Assembly: GCA_947478805.1 (NCBI GenBank)
Contig: CANJXQ010000015.1
Coordinates: forward strand, 1 to 50,156
DNA length: 50,156 nt
Origin: Betaproteobacteria bacterium
GTDB lineage: Bacteria; Pseudomonadota; Gammaproteobacteria; Burkholderiales; SG8-39
Direction: 5' to 3'
How positions within the stretch are numbered: the first letter of the stretch is position 1; each line of letters opens with the position of its first letter. Positions 33,999-43,950 of the stretch are shown here, one piece after another. The notes under the pieces were generated by a model. The model saw only the letters and a program-made list of their open reading frames with translations. It was not told the DNA's origin and did not search any database. Position numbers and translations under genes: made by a program.

Positions 33999-34961
33999 CT
34001 ACCCCAGGGACAGCACGCGCAGAGGTTTTCCTTCCAGCCAACCTGCAATGTCTTCTACGACACCGCCAAAATAGGCCTTGTAGCTTTCTTCCGAGACATA
34101 GCCCAGGTGAGGCGTTGCAAGGACATTGTCGAGTGTGCGCAGGGGATGACCTGAAGGCAGAGGTTCGACATCGAATACGTCCAGCGCGGCACCGGCAATG
34201 CGCTTGTCGCGCAGGATAGCGATGAGCGCCGTCTCATCGATGATGGGGCCTCGCGAAGTATTCACGAGAATGGCGGTCGGCTTCATGAGTCGCAATTGCG
34301 CCTCGCCCAGCATGCCGCGCGTTCGCTTGCTCAGGATGAGGTGGATCGTGAGCACGTCGGACGCCGACAAAAGGCGGTCCAGCGAACCGGCGTGTTCGAC
34401 TCCCGCAGCAAGGCATGCCTCGGGGGCGAGGTTCTGGCTCCAGGCCATGACCTTCATGCCAAAGGCACGGCCAATCGTCGCGACCTGCATTCCAAGCTTG
34501 CCCAGTCCCAGTACACCAAGGGTCTTGCCGTGCATGTCCATCCCGACGGTAGACTGCCACGGGCCGCCCGCGCGCAGGTTTGCATTCTCGAACGCGATCT
34601 TGCGCGCGAAACCGAGAATGAGCGCCCAGGTGAGTTCCGCAGTCCCGGGGCCGAACGATCCGGTGCCGCACACCAGGATGCCAAGATCCTGTGTTGCCTT
34701 GAGGTCGATCGCGGCATTGCGCGGACCCGTGGTGACGAGGAGTTTCAGTTTCGGCAGGCGCTCCAGCAGGCTGCGTGTGAACGGTGTGCGCTCGCGCATG
34801 GCAACCACGATTTCACAGTCTGCAACGGCGGAAGCGACGGCGTCTTCCGAGCCGAGGCGATCATGGAGGAAACGCACATTCACGCGCCCCGCTAATGGAC
34901 TCCAGTCGGCGAATCGCTGCGCGGCACGCTGGTAGTCATCAAGTACCGCACATTGCCACAT
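33999..34961 (-). CDS. D-2-hydroxyacid dehydrogenase family protein
   Basis: 320 residues. NAD-binding GLGKLG at 152-157, and the catalytic triad of the family: R237 (VNTSRGP), E266 (FDVEP) and H285 (TPHLGYVS). It reduces or oxidises a 2-keto or 2-hydroxy acid; similar proteins include glyoxylate/hydroxypyruvate reductases, but the substrate is open. The ATG has AGGAGG upstream. It lies 35 bases after the thiC stop in the same direction and may be co-transcribed, although no functional link to thiamine is known. Confidence 0.93.
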   Translation of the reverse strand: MWQCAVLDDYQRAAQRFADWSPLAGRVNVRFLHDRLGSEDAVASAVADCEIVVAMRERTPFTRSLLERLPKLKLLVTTGPRNAAIDLKATQDLGILVCGTGSFGPGTAELTWALILGFARKIAFENANLRAGGPWQSTVGMDMHGKTLGVLGLGKLGMQVATIGRAFGMKVMAWSQNLAPEACLAAGVEHAGSLDRLLSASDVLTIHLILSKRTRGMLGEAQLRLMKPTAILVNTSRGPIIDETALIAILRDKRIAGAALDVFDVEPLPSGHPLRTLDNVLATPHLGYVSEESYKAYFGGVVEDIAGWLEGKPLRVLSLG

Positions 34962-34996
34962 GCTTTCCTCCTTTCAACTGGCGATCACGCCCCGCC

Positions 34997-37075
<2,079 letters not shown>

Positions 37076-37084
37076 GATCACCTT

Positions 37085-37303
37085 ACTTCAATTAGCAGGG
37101 GGAGGCAAACTGAGTTCGTCGATGCAAAAGCCCTTTGGTTGTTGAGATTCCTTCTCAATATCCTCGTTATTGATACGTGGCAAGCAGCAGAGGCACCTTA
37201 ATTCTGGGTGCTAGGCACCACCGTATTGGATTTTGTAGTCGCCTGTCAGATAGGCCACCTATTAACAGTGAGTACATGCTCACAAGGATCGTGGTGGACA
37301 TAT
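37085..37303. other. Low-GC intergenic region with small inverted repeats
   Basis: About 220 bases between the riboswitch and the TetR promoter. No gene. Two short dyads are visible: TTGAGA-TTCCT-TCTCAA at 37142-37158, and TCAATA...TATTGA overlapping it on the right. The thiC promoter must lie here on the minus strand, but I cannot place it with confidence. Confidence 0.35.
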
Positions 37304-37332
37304 TTGACTCGTCGTTCAGTTAATGCTTAAAT
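37304..37332 (+). promoter_or_regulatory. Candidate promoter of the TetR/RND efflux operon
   Basis: TTGACT at 37304-37309, a 17-base spacer and TTAAAT at 37327-37332, in a stretch of unusually low GC (10 of 40 bases at 37321-37360 by count). The downstream inverted repeat at 37330-37351 overlaps the -10 box and the expected transcription start, as for an autoregulated TetR gene. Confidence 0.55.
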
Positions 37333-37351
37333 TACTAAACAGTTAGTTATT
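37330..37351. promoter_or_regulatory. Candidate TetR operator
   Basis: Inverted repeat AATTACTAA-ACAG-TTAGTTATT with eight of nine arm positions paired. It is the size and symmetry of a TetR-family operator and lies between the -10 box and the TetR start at 37366. The likely ligand of the regulator would be a substrate of the pump encoded downstream. Confidence 0.55.
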
Positions 37352-37365
37352 GATAGATCGTGCTC

Positions 37366-38004
37366 ATGGAAAAGAAGCCTGAACCCCGCTGGGAGCGCCG
37401 CAAGGAGGCGCGTCCCCATGAACTCATTGCTGCAGCCCTCGACCTGTTCGTCGAGAAAGGGTTCACGGCGACGCGGCTTGAAGATGTGGCTGCCCGAGCC
37501 GGGGTTTCCAAAGGCACCCTTTATCTCTACTTCGACAATAAGGAGGCCTTGTTCAAGGCCGTGGTGCAGGAAGGCATAGTGCCGGTGATTGAGGAAGGTG
37601 AAGCCCTGTTACAGCACTACGAGGGGCCCGCTGCCGAGCTGCTGCGCCTCGTGGTGCATCGCTGGTGGGAAACGGTCGGCGCGTCGCAGCTGGCCGGGGT
37701 CATCAAGTTGATGTTTTCTGAAGCCCAGAACTTCCCTGAGGTAGCGCAGTTCCACTATGACCAGGTGGTGTTGCGCGGCAAGCGCATTTTCGCGTTCGTC
37801 GTCGAACTCGGTATTCGCCAAGGTGAGTTCCGCGAGCTGCCGGTCGATCATTGTGTGCGCCTTCTTCTCGCACCGCTCCTGATGCTGGCCATCTGGCGCT
37901 ATTCGCTCGGCGTGTGCGAATCGGAACCGGTGGACGCCGAATCTTATCTGGAGACTTACCTTGACCTAGCTGTCGGCGGCCTCGCCGCTCGGAGTGGCGC
38001 ATGA
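37366..38004 (+). CDS. TetR/AcrR family transcriptional regulator
   Basis: 212 residues from the ATG at 37366; a GTG at 37360 is the alternative. The DNA-binding helix-turn-helix is clear: LEDVAARAGVSKGTLYLYF at about 38-56, followed by NKEALFKAVV. The larger C-terminal part is a ligand-binding domain. It heads an operon that continues through a DUF2214 protein and an RND efflux system, and probably represses its own operon by binding the inverted repeat at 37330-37351. The stop overlaps the next start (ATGA). Confidence 0.95.
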   Translation: MEKKPEPRWERRKEARPHELIAAALDLFVEKGFTATRLEDVAARAGVSKGTLYLYFDNKEALFKAVVQEGIVPVIEEGEALLQHYEGPAAELLRLVVHRWWETVGASQLAGVIKLMFSEAQNFPEVAQFHYDQVVLRGKRIFAFVVELGIRQGEFRELPVDHCVRLLLAPLLMLAIWRYSLGVCESEPVDAESYLETYLDLAVGGLAARSGA

Positions 38005-38453
38005 TCAGCGATGCGCTGCTGGCTTACCTGCACTTTACGGCGATACTGATTCTCGCATCGGCCCTGGGTGCAGAGGCACTGCTTCTACGCGCCCAAGCCG
38101 GGCCCGACACATTGCGTTCGCTGGCGCGCGCGGACATCCTCTATGGCATTTCCTCAGGCGTCGCCATTGCCACCGGGTTGCTGCGCCTGTTCTACGGCGC
38201 CAAGGGCTACGCGTTCTACACTGGCAGTCCGGTGTTCTGGACCAAGCTGGGGCTATTCGCCGCGGTCGGGCTGCTGTCGATCCCGCCCACCCTGAAGTTC
38301 ATCCGCTGGCGCCGGCAACTGGCCACGGACGCGTCTTTTTATCCTGCCCCGAATGAGATCGCCGCGACGCGGCGCATCGTTTTTGTTGAACTGCACCTGC
38401 TTGCCCTCATCCCGCTTGCCGCCGTGTTCATGGCACGTGGATTGGGCATTTGA
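38001..38453 (+). CDS. DUF2214 family integral membrane protein
   Basis: 150 residues with about four hydrophobic segments (residues roughly 7-27, 45-65, 80-100 and 125-147). The pattern MISDALLAYLHFTAILILASALGAE and the loop GAKGYAFYTGSPVFWTKLG match DUF2214, a family of inner-membrane proteins of unknown function. The ATG overlaps the TetR stop, and the RND adaptor follows 19 bases later, so it is bound into an efflux operon. A role in pump assembly or an independent membrane function is possible; nothing in the sequence decides. Confidence 0.88.
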   Translation: MISDALLAYLHFTAILILASALGAEALLLRAQAGPDTLRSLARADILYGISSGVAIATGLLRLFYGAKGYAFYTGSPVFWTKLGLFAAVGLLSIPPTLKFIRWRRQLATDASFYPAPNEIAATRRIVFVELHLLALIPLAAVFMARGLGI

Positions 38454-38472
38454 ATCTCCCGCGGAGACTGCA

Positions 38473-39600
38473 ATGAAAGCCCCATTTTTCCTAACCGTCG
38501 CCATCGCCTTACTTGGATGCACGCAGGCCCAAGAGTCCAAGACAGTGGTGCGCTTCGTCCAGACCCAGGTCGCCGCCACAGCCAACCTTGCCGATATCGC
38601 GGTCTATTCCGGCGAAGTGCGTGCACGCTACGAAACCGATCTCGGCTTTCGCATTGCCGGAAAAATCGCCGCGCGTTTGGTGGACGTTGGCGCCACGGTG
38701 AGGAAAGGACAGGTGCTGGCGCGGCTGGATCCCACCGACAATCAGGCGAGCGCCGATGCCATGCGCGCCGCAGTTTCGGCCGCGCGCACCGACCAGCAAT
38801 TTGCTGCAGCGGAGTTGGAACGCTATCGCAGCCTGGCGGAAAAGAACTTCGTGAGCAAGACCGTTCTCGACCAGCGCCAGGCCACCCTGGATGCAGCCAA
38901 GGCCCGGCTGGAACAGGCCGAGGCGCAGTTGTCGCTGTCCCGCAACCAGCTGGGCTACACAAGCCTGACCGCGGACCAGGACGGCGTGATCACAGCGGTC
39001 ATGGGCGACGCAGGACAGGTCGTCTCAGCGGGGCAACCGGTCGTTCGCCTTGCGCGGCTCGGGGAAAAGGAGGTTCTGATCAGCATTCCTGAAACGCGAC
39101 TTTCCGCAACGCGGGCGGCAAAGGAAGTCGCCATACGCATGTGGGCCGATCCGACTCGGACTTACACGGGCCGCCTGCGCGAACTCTCCCCAATTGCTGA
39201 TGCAGGCACGCGCACGTTCGCCGCGCGGATTTCGGTGACAAACGCCGGGCCGGAAGTGGCGCTCGGCATGACCGCAAACGTGCTTTTCCCCGGCACCGCT
39301 AACCAGGCTTTACGCAATTCGATCCTGCTGCCACTGACGGCGCTGTATCGCCAGAATGACCAGACTGCAGTCTGGGTCGTTGATCCCAAAACGAGCCAGG
39401 TCGCACTCAAGCCGGTCTCGGTGGCGCAGTACCGGGAGAACGGGGTGGAGATCGCAGAAGGCATTGCCGTCGGCGACACCGTGGTTACCGCCGGGGTAAA
39501 CAAACTGGTCGCAGGCCAGATCGTCCGTCCGCAGCCGTCGCCACAGGCCCCGGCCGCCGCGCCAATCCCTGCTGCAATCCTCCCGACAGCACAACGCTGA
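38473..39600 (+). CDS. RND efflux periplasmic adaptor (membrane fusion protein)
   Basis: 375 residues. It starts with a lipoprotein signal: LLGC near residues 13-16, then a flexible segment. The membrane-fusion-protein architecture is visible: a lipoyl-like half (GFRIAGKIAARLVDVGATVRKGQVLARLD), a coiled-coil hairpin (about 95-150, rich in Ala, Gln, Glu) and the second lipoyl half (LTADQDGVITAVMGDAGQVVSAG), then a beta-barrel domain. It links the RND pump to an outer-membrane channel. The stop overlaps the pump start. A Pro/Ala-rich C-terminal tail ends the protein. Confidence 0.95.
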   Translation: MKAPFFLTVAIALLGCTQAQESKTVVRFVQTQVAATANLADIAVYSGEVRARYETDLGFRIAGKIAARLVDVGATVRKGQVLARLDPTDNQASADAMRAAVSAARTDQQFAAAELERYRSLAEKNFVSKTVLDQRQATLDAAKARLEQAEAQLSLSRNQLGYTSLTADQDGVITAVMGDAGQVVSAGQPVVRLARLGEKEVLISIPETRLSATRAAKEVAIRMWADPTRTYTGRLRELSPIADAGTRTFAARISVTNAGPEVALGMTANVLFPGTANQALRNSILLPLTALYRQNDQTAVWVVDPKTSQVALKPVSVAQYRENGVEIAEGIAVGDTVVTAGVNKLVAGQIVRPQPSPQAPAAAPIPAAILPTAQR

Positions 39601-42600
39601 TGTCGCGCTTCAACCTCTCGGAGTGGGCGCTCGATCATCGCGGCTTCGTGCTGTTCGTCATGGTCGTCCTGGCGGTGTTGGGCACGCTGTCGTACCAGAA
39701 ACTGGGGCAGTCGGAAGACCCTCCATTCACGTTCAAGGTCATGGTGATCCGCACCAACTGGCCGGGCGCCAGTGCGCGCGAAGTGGAACAGCAACTCACC
39801 GACAAGATCGAGAAGAAACTGCAGGAAGCACCCAACCTCGATGTGTTGCGCAGTTACTCCAAGCCGGGCGAATCGCTGGTGTTTTTCATCATGAAGGATT
39901 CGGCACCCCCTGGTGAGGTGCCCAATACCTGGTACCAAGTCCGCAAGAAAGTCGGGGACATTCGCCAGACCCTCCCGGCAGGCGTGCAAGGGCCATTCTT
40001 CAACGATGAGTTCGGTGACACCTTCGGCACCCTGTATGCGCTGGTGGGCGATGGGTTCGACTATGCCGCCCTGAAGGGGCACGCGGACCGCGTGCGCGAA
40101 GAATTGCTGCGCGTGCCCGACGTAGCCAAGGTCGACCTGATCGGCGTGCAGGACGAAAAGGTCTATGTCGAACTCTCCAATGTGCGTCTCGCCACGCTGG
40201 GCATCGACCCGAACCAGCTCATCGCCACACTACAGACACAGAACGCCATCGCGGCAGCCGGCGCCTTCGAGACCGCCACGGACAAGATCTATCTGCGCGC
40301 CAGCGGCGGGTTCGAGAACGTAGTAGCCATCCGCGACCTGTCGATACGCGTTGGCACGCGATTGTTCCGGTTGGGCGACATCGCGAACGTCTATCGCGGC
40401 TACAGCGACCCGCCACAACCCAAATTGCGCTACCAGGGAAAGGAAGTCGTGGGGCTGGCCGTGTCGATGACGCCAGGTGGCGACATCATCGAGCTCGGAC
40501 GGCATCTCGATGCTGCGTCCAGGCACATACAGGGAACCCTCCCGGTCGGCGTCGACCTGGTGGCCTATTCCAGCCAGCCGGAGGCGGTAGCGCGCTCCAT
40601 CAACGAATTCGTACGCACGCTTGCGGAGGCCGTGATCATCGTGCTCGCCGTCAGCCTTTTTTCGCTCGGACTGCGCACCGGCATTGTCGTGGCGCTGTCC
40701 ATTCCGCTCGTGCTTGCGGCGACGTTCTTGTTCATGAACATCTTCGGCGTCGGCCTGCACAAGATCTCGCTCGGCGCGCTAATCCTCGCCCTGGGCCTGC
40801 TGGTCGACGATGCCATCATCGCCGTTGAAATGATGGCGATCAAGATGGAACAAGGCTGGGACCGTGTGAAAGCCGCGAGTTTCGCGTATTCCTCCACGGC
40901 CATGCCGATGCTGTCCGGAACACTGGTGACGGTGGCCGGTTTTCTTCCGATTGCGACCGCTGCCTCGGCAACGGGCGAATACACCCGTTCGATCTTCCAG
41001 GTCAACGCAATCGCTTTGGCAGTGTCCTGGCTCGCCGCGGTGGTTTTCATCCCTTACCTCGGATTCAAGCTGCTTCCGGACCTGTCGAAAAAGCATGCGC
41101 ATCGGCGGCATGAGGGGATGACGGCCGAGCACGCCGTCTATGACACCGCGTTCTATCGGCGCTTCAGGCACTTGGTGGACTGGTGCGTGCGATTCCGCAA
41201 GACCGTGATCCTCGTCACCATCGGCATATTCGCCTTGTCGCTGGCTGGCTTCGGCCTGTTGCAGCAGCAATTCTTCCCGGCATCAACACGCCCGGAACTG
41301 TTGATCGACCTTCGCCTGCCGGAAGGCTCCTCCCTGCAAGCGACCGAGCGGGAGGTCAAGAAGCTGGAGGCAATCCTGGCCAAGGAAGAGGGCATCGAGA
41401 ACTTCGTCGCCTATGTGGGATCCGGCAGCCCGCGGTTCTACCTTCCGCTCGACCAGCAACTGTCTGCCAATAATTTTGCGCAGTTCGTCGTTCTGACCAA
41501 GGGACTAAAGGAGCGAGAGGCGCTGCGCCAACGGATGATCGGGCTGTTCGACCGCGACTTCGCCTTGGTGCGCGCCAATATCACGCGCCTGGAAAATGGC
41601 CCACCGGTCGGCTTTCCGGTGCAGTTCCGGGTTTCCGGCGCGGACATCCCCACCGTGCGGCGCCTAGCCGGCGCGGTTGCGGTGGTGATGCGTGATAATA
41701 ATAACGTTCAGAATATCCAAATGGATTGGGATGAGTCATCCAAAGTGATAAGAATAAACATAGACCAGAACAAGGCACGGGTGCTCGGTCTTTCCTCCCA
41801 GGAATTGTCGGCGCTGTTGAACACCTCATTGAATGGCATCGCGGCGACATCCTTTCGCGAACAGGACAAGACGATCGACGTGCTCTTGCGCGGCGCGCCT
41901 GACGAGCGCGTCAACCTCTCCTACCTGCGTGATCTGGCGGTCCCCACTCGCAGCGGAAAGAGCGCCCCTCTCTCGCAAGTAGCCGACATTGACTATGGAC
42001 TCGAGGAGGGCGTGATCTGGCGCCGCAATCGCCTGCCAACCATCACTGTCCGCGCCAACGTGTATGGCGATGTGCAGCCGCCGGCAGTCACGGCCGAAAT
42101 CAGCCCGAAATTGGATGACATCCGCGCCGGGCTTCCCGACGGTTACCGGCTCGAAACGGGTGGCACCGTGGAGGATTCGTCCAAGGGTCAGAAATCGGTC
42201 CAGGCCGGGGTCCCCCTTTTCATCGTCGTGGTTTTGACAGTGCTCATGCTGCAGCTCCAGAGCTTTCAGCGCGTGCTCCTCGTCGTGCTGACGGCACCGC
42301 TCGGGCTCATCGGCGTCGTGCTGTTTCTTCTTGTTTTCAACGTTCCGTTTGGCTTCGTCGCCATGTTGGGAACCATCGCCCTCTCCGGCATGATCATGCG
42401 TAATTCCGTGATCCTGGTGGACCAGATCGAACAGGACATCGCCAACGGCATTGCCCCCTGGACAGCCGTTGTCGAGGCAACCGTACGCAGATTCAGGCCG
42501 ATCACCCTGACATCGGCCGCAGCAGTACTGGCCATGATCCCCCTGACGCGCAGTGCATTCTTCGGACCCATGGCTGTCGCCATCATGGGGGGACTGATTG

Positions 42601-42710
42601 TCGCGACGGCCCTCACCTTGTTGTTCCTGCCCGCCCTCTACGCCGCGTGGTTTCACGTCAAGCCCGGCGCCGGCGGTGTAGCGGAAGCCCCGTTGGGGCT
42701 TCCGCAGTAG
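39600..42710 (+). CDS. RND efflux pump, inner-membrane permease (AcrB family)
   Basis: 1036 residues, the normal size for HAE-type pumps. Proton-relay residues are present: adjacent Asp pair in LGLLVDDAIIAVEMM (transmembrane 4) and RFRPI in transmembrane 11; the usual Lys of transmembrane 10 reads Arg in GMIMRNSVIL. Large periplasmic loops occupy residues about 30-330 and 555-855. It exports toxic compounds using proton influx with the adaptor and a TolC-type channel, which could be the tolC gene 1.2 kb downstream. A short AT-rich stretch with rare codons is embedded near 41690-41775. The start overlaps the adaptor stop by one base. Confidence 0.95.
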   Translation: MSRFNLSEWALDHRGFVLFVMVVLAVLGTLSYQKLGQSEDPPFTFKVMVIRTNWPGASAREVEQQLTDKIEKKLQEAPNLDVLRSYSKPGESLVFFIMKDSAPPGEVPNTWYQVRKKVGDIRQTLPAGVQGPFFNDEFGDTFGTLYALVGDGFDYAALKGHADRVREELLRVPDVAKVDLIGVQDEKVYVELSNVRLATLGIDPNQLIATLQTQNAIAAAGAFETATDKIYLRASGGFENVVAIRDLSIRVGTRLFRLGDIANVYRGYSDPPQPKLRYQGKEVVGLAVSMTPGGDIIELGRHLDAASRHIQGTLPVGVDLVAYSSQPEAVARSINEFVRTLAEAVIIVLAVSLFSLGLRTGIVVALSIPLVLAATFLFMNIFGVGLHKISLGALILALGLLVDDAIIAVEMMAIKMEQGWDRVKAASFAYSSTAMPMLSGTLVTVAGFLPIATAASATGEYTRSIFQVNAIALAVSWLAAVVFIPYLGFKLLPDLSKKHAHRRHEGMTAEHAVYDTAFYRRFRHLVDWCVRFRKTVILVTIGIFALSLAGFGLLQQQFFPASTRPELLIDLRLPEGSSLQATEREVKKLEAILAKEEGIENFVAYVGSGSPRFYLPLDQQLSANNFAQFVVLTKGLKEREALRQRMIGLFDRDFALVRANITRLENGPPVGFPVQFRVSGADIPTVRRLAGAVAVVMRDNNNVQNIQMDWDESSKVIRINIDQNKARVLGLSSQELSALLNTSLNGIAATSFREQDKTIDVLLRGAPDERVNLSYLRDLAVPTRSGKSAPLSQVADIDYGLEEGVIWRRNRLPTITVRANVYGDVQPPAVTAEISPKLDDIRAGLPDGYRLETGGTVEDSSKGQKSVQAGVPLFIVVVLTVLMLQLQSFQRVLLVVLTAPLGLIGVVLFLLVFNVPFGFVAMLGTIALSGMIMRNSVILVDQIEQDIANGIAPWTAVVEATVRRFRPITLTSAAAVLAMIPLTRSAFFGPMAVAIMGGLIVATALTLLFLPALYAAWFHVKPGAGGVAEAPLGLPQ
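42681..42705. repeat. Perfect hairpin overlapping the RND pump stop region
   Basis: An 11-base-pair perfect inverted repeat (GCGGAAGCCCC and GGGGCTTCCGC) with a three-base loop. It encodes the last residues of the pump (AEAPLGLP) and ends three bases before the stop at 42708. There is no T-run, so it is an imperfect terminator candidate. It may slow transcription or mark the 3' end of the mRNA. Confidence 0.55.
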
Positions 42711-42740
42711 GCGTCGGATGCCCCTGATTTTCAACAAAGA

Positions 42741-42754
42741 ACCGGTGCTAGAAT
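42741..42754 (+). promoter_or_regulatory. Candidate extended -10 promoter for the methyltransferase-rhodanese-tolC unit
   Basis: TGC-TAGAAT (42746-42754) is a good extended -10 box; a clear -35 box is not seen, as is common with extended -10 promoters. It would give a leader of about 90 bases before the ATG at 42854. Confidence 0.4.
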
Positions 42755-42853
42755 GGCGTCCCGCTATGGCTTCAGGATCCCCCTTGGCGGCTGGATGCAT
42801 CAGCACCGGATCCGCGGCCTGATGACGAACCCTGTCCATTCACCGGCGTGCCC

Positions 42854-43519
42854 ATGAATATCGAACAAGCGCGGTTCAATATGGTTGAGCAGCAGATCCG
42901 GACTTGGGAGGTCCTGGATCAAAACGTGCTCGACCTGCTCTATGTAGTAAGACGCGAAGATTTCGTGCCCCCCGCGTATCGCGCGCTGGCCTTTTCAGAC
43001 CTGGAGATTCCGCTCACCGGCAATGCAGAAGCAGGCGAGCGCATGTGGCAGCCAAAGATGGAGGCGCGTGTATTGCAGGAGCTCGCCGTGCGCAAATCCG
43101 ATGTCGTGCTGGAAGTGGGCACCGGATCGGGCTACCTGACGGCCTTGCTGGCCCATCGCGCTCAGCGCGTGGTGTCCGTTGAAATCAACCCGGCGCTCAA
43201 GGCGCTTGGCGAGAAGAATCTTCAGTCGCAGGATCTCGATAATATTTCGATCGAACTGGGGGACGCTGCGAGAGGATGGAGCCAGCACAGCCCGTACGAT
43301 GTCATCGTACTGACCGCATCTACGCCAGTACTGCCCCCGGAAGTCCTCAACCAGCTCAAGCCCGGCGGCCGTTTATTCGCCATTGTCGGGGATGCGCCGG
43401 TCATGTCCGGGCGCCTTGTCACCTGCCGCTCGCCTGGCTCCTATGATTCCGTGGATCTGTTTGAAACCAATTTCCCTCCTTTGCGCAATGCGGCCCAGCC
43501 GGTTCGTTTCAAGTTCTGA
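42854..43519 (+). CDS. Protein-L-isoaspartate methyltransferase-like protein
   Basis: 221 residues from the ATG at 42854; a GTG six bases earlier is possible. SAM-binding motif VLEVGTGSGYL at about 86-95 and downstream strand VVSVEIN are clear. The substrate-side signature of true isoaspartate methyltransferases (GQTISQP) is replaced by GERMWQP near 61-67, so the name is by fold only; protein repair activity is doubtful. The gene is followed by a rhodanese and tolC, an arrangement I recall from other betaproteobacteria, and probably belongs to that unit. Confidence 0.82.
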   Translation: MNIEQARFNMVEQQIRTWEVLDQNVLDLLYVVRREDFVPPAYRALAFSDLEIPLTGNAEAGERMWQPKMEARVLQELAVRKSDVVLEVGTGSGYLTALLAHRAQRVVSVEINPALKALGEKNLQSQDLDNISIELGDAARGWSQHSPYDVIVLTASTPVLPPEVLNQLKPGGRLFAIVGDAPVMSGRLVTCRSPGSYDSVDLFETNFPPLRNAAQPVRFKF

Positions 43520-43537
43520 GTATTGTCGAATTGCCCC

Positions 43538-43861
43538 ATGCAACGATTAACGCCGACTCAGCTTTCCGATTGGCTGTCTGACCCCCACCGCACCAAGCCG
43601 GTCATGCTTGATGTGCGCGAACCTTGGGAGTTCCAGCTGAGTCACATTGAAGGTTCGCTGCACATTCCGATGGCGTCAATCCCGACACGACTGAACGATC
43701 TCGATCCGGATTCGGAGACGGTCGTCATCTGCCACCACGGTGCAAGGAGTTTCCAGACCGCAAGCTTTCTTGAACAGAGAGGTTTCGGGAAACTGTACAA
43801 CCTAGAAAGCGGCCTCGATGGTTGGGCGAGGACAGTTGATCCGGCGATGGCCACGTATTAG
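43538..43861 (+). CDS. Single-domain rhodanese-like sulfurtransferase
   Basis: 107 residues from the ATG at 43538; a TTG at 43523 in frame is less likely. Single rhodanese domain with the active-site Cys65 in VVICHHGARS and the upstream DVREPWEF and HIEGSLHIP motifs. Such proteins transfer sulfane sulfur to acceptors such as cyanide, thioredoxin or proteins. It lies 18 bases after the methyltransferase and 89 before the tolC coding start. Confidence 0.93.
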   Translation: MQRLTPTQLSDWLSDPHRTKPVMLDVREPWEFQLSHIEGSLHIPMASIPTRLNDLDPDSETVVICHHGARSFQTASFLEQRGFGKLYNLESGLDGWARTVDPAMATY

Positions 43862-43950
43862 CCAACGCGATTGTGCGAGGCAAGGCAACGGAAGAGCGGG
43901 GTATCCCCGAGATTCGCGATGAATTGGATATGGAGCGAGACAGGTTGACC

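Noticed and set aside
42854-43519. Naming the methyltransferase gene pcm
   Set aside because: The substrate motif of true Pcm is replaced, so only the fold is supported.
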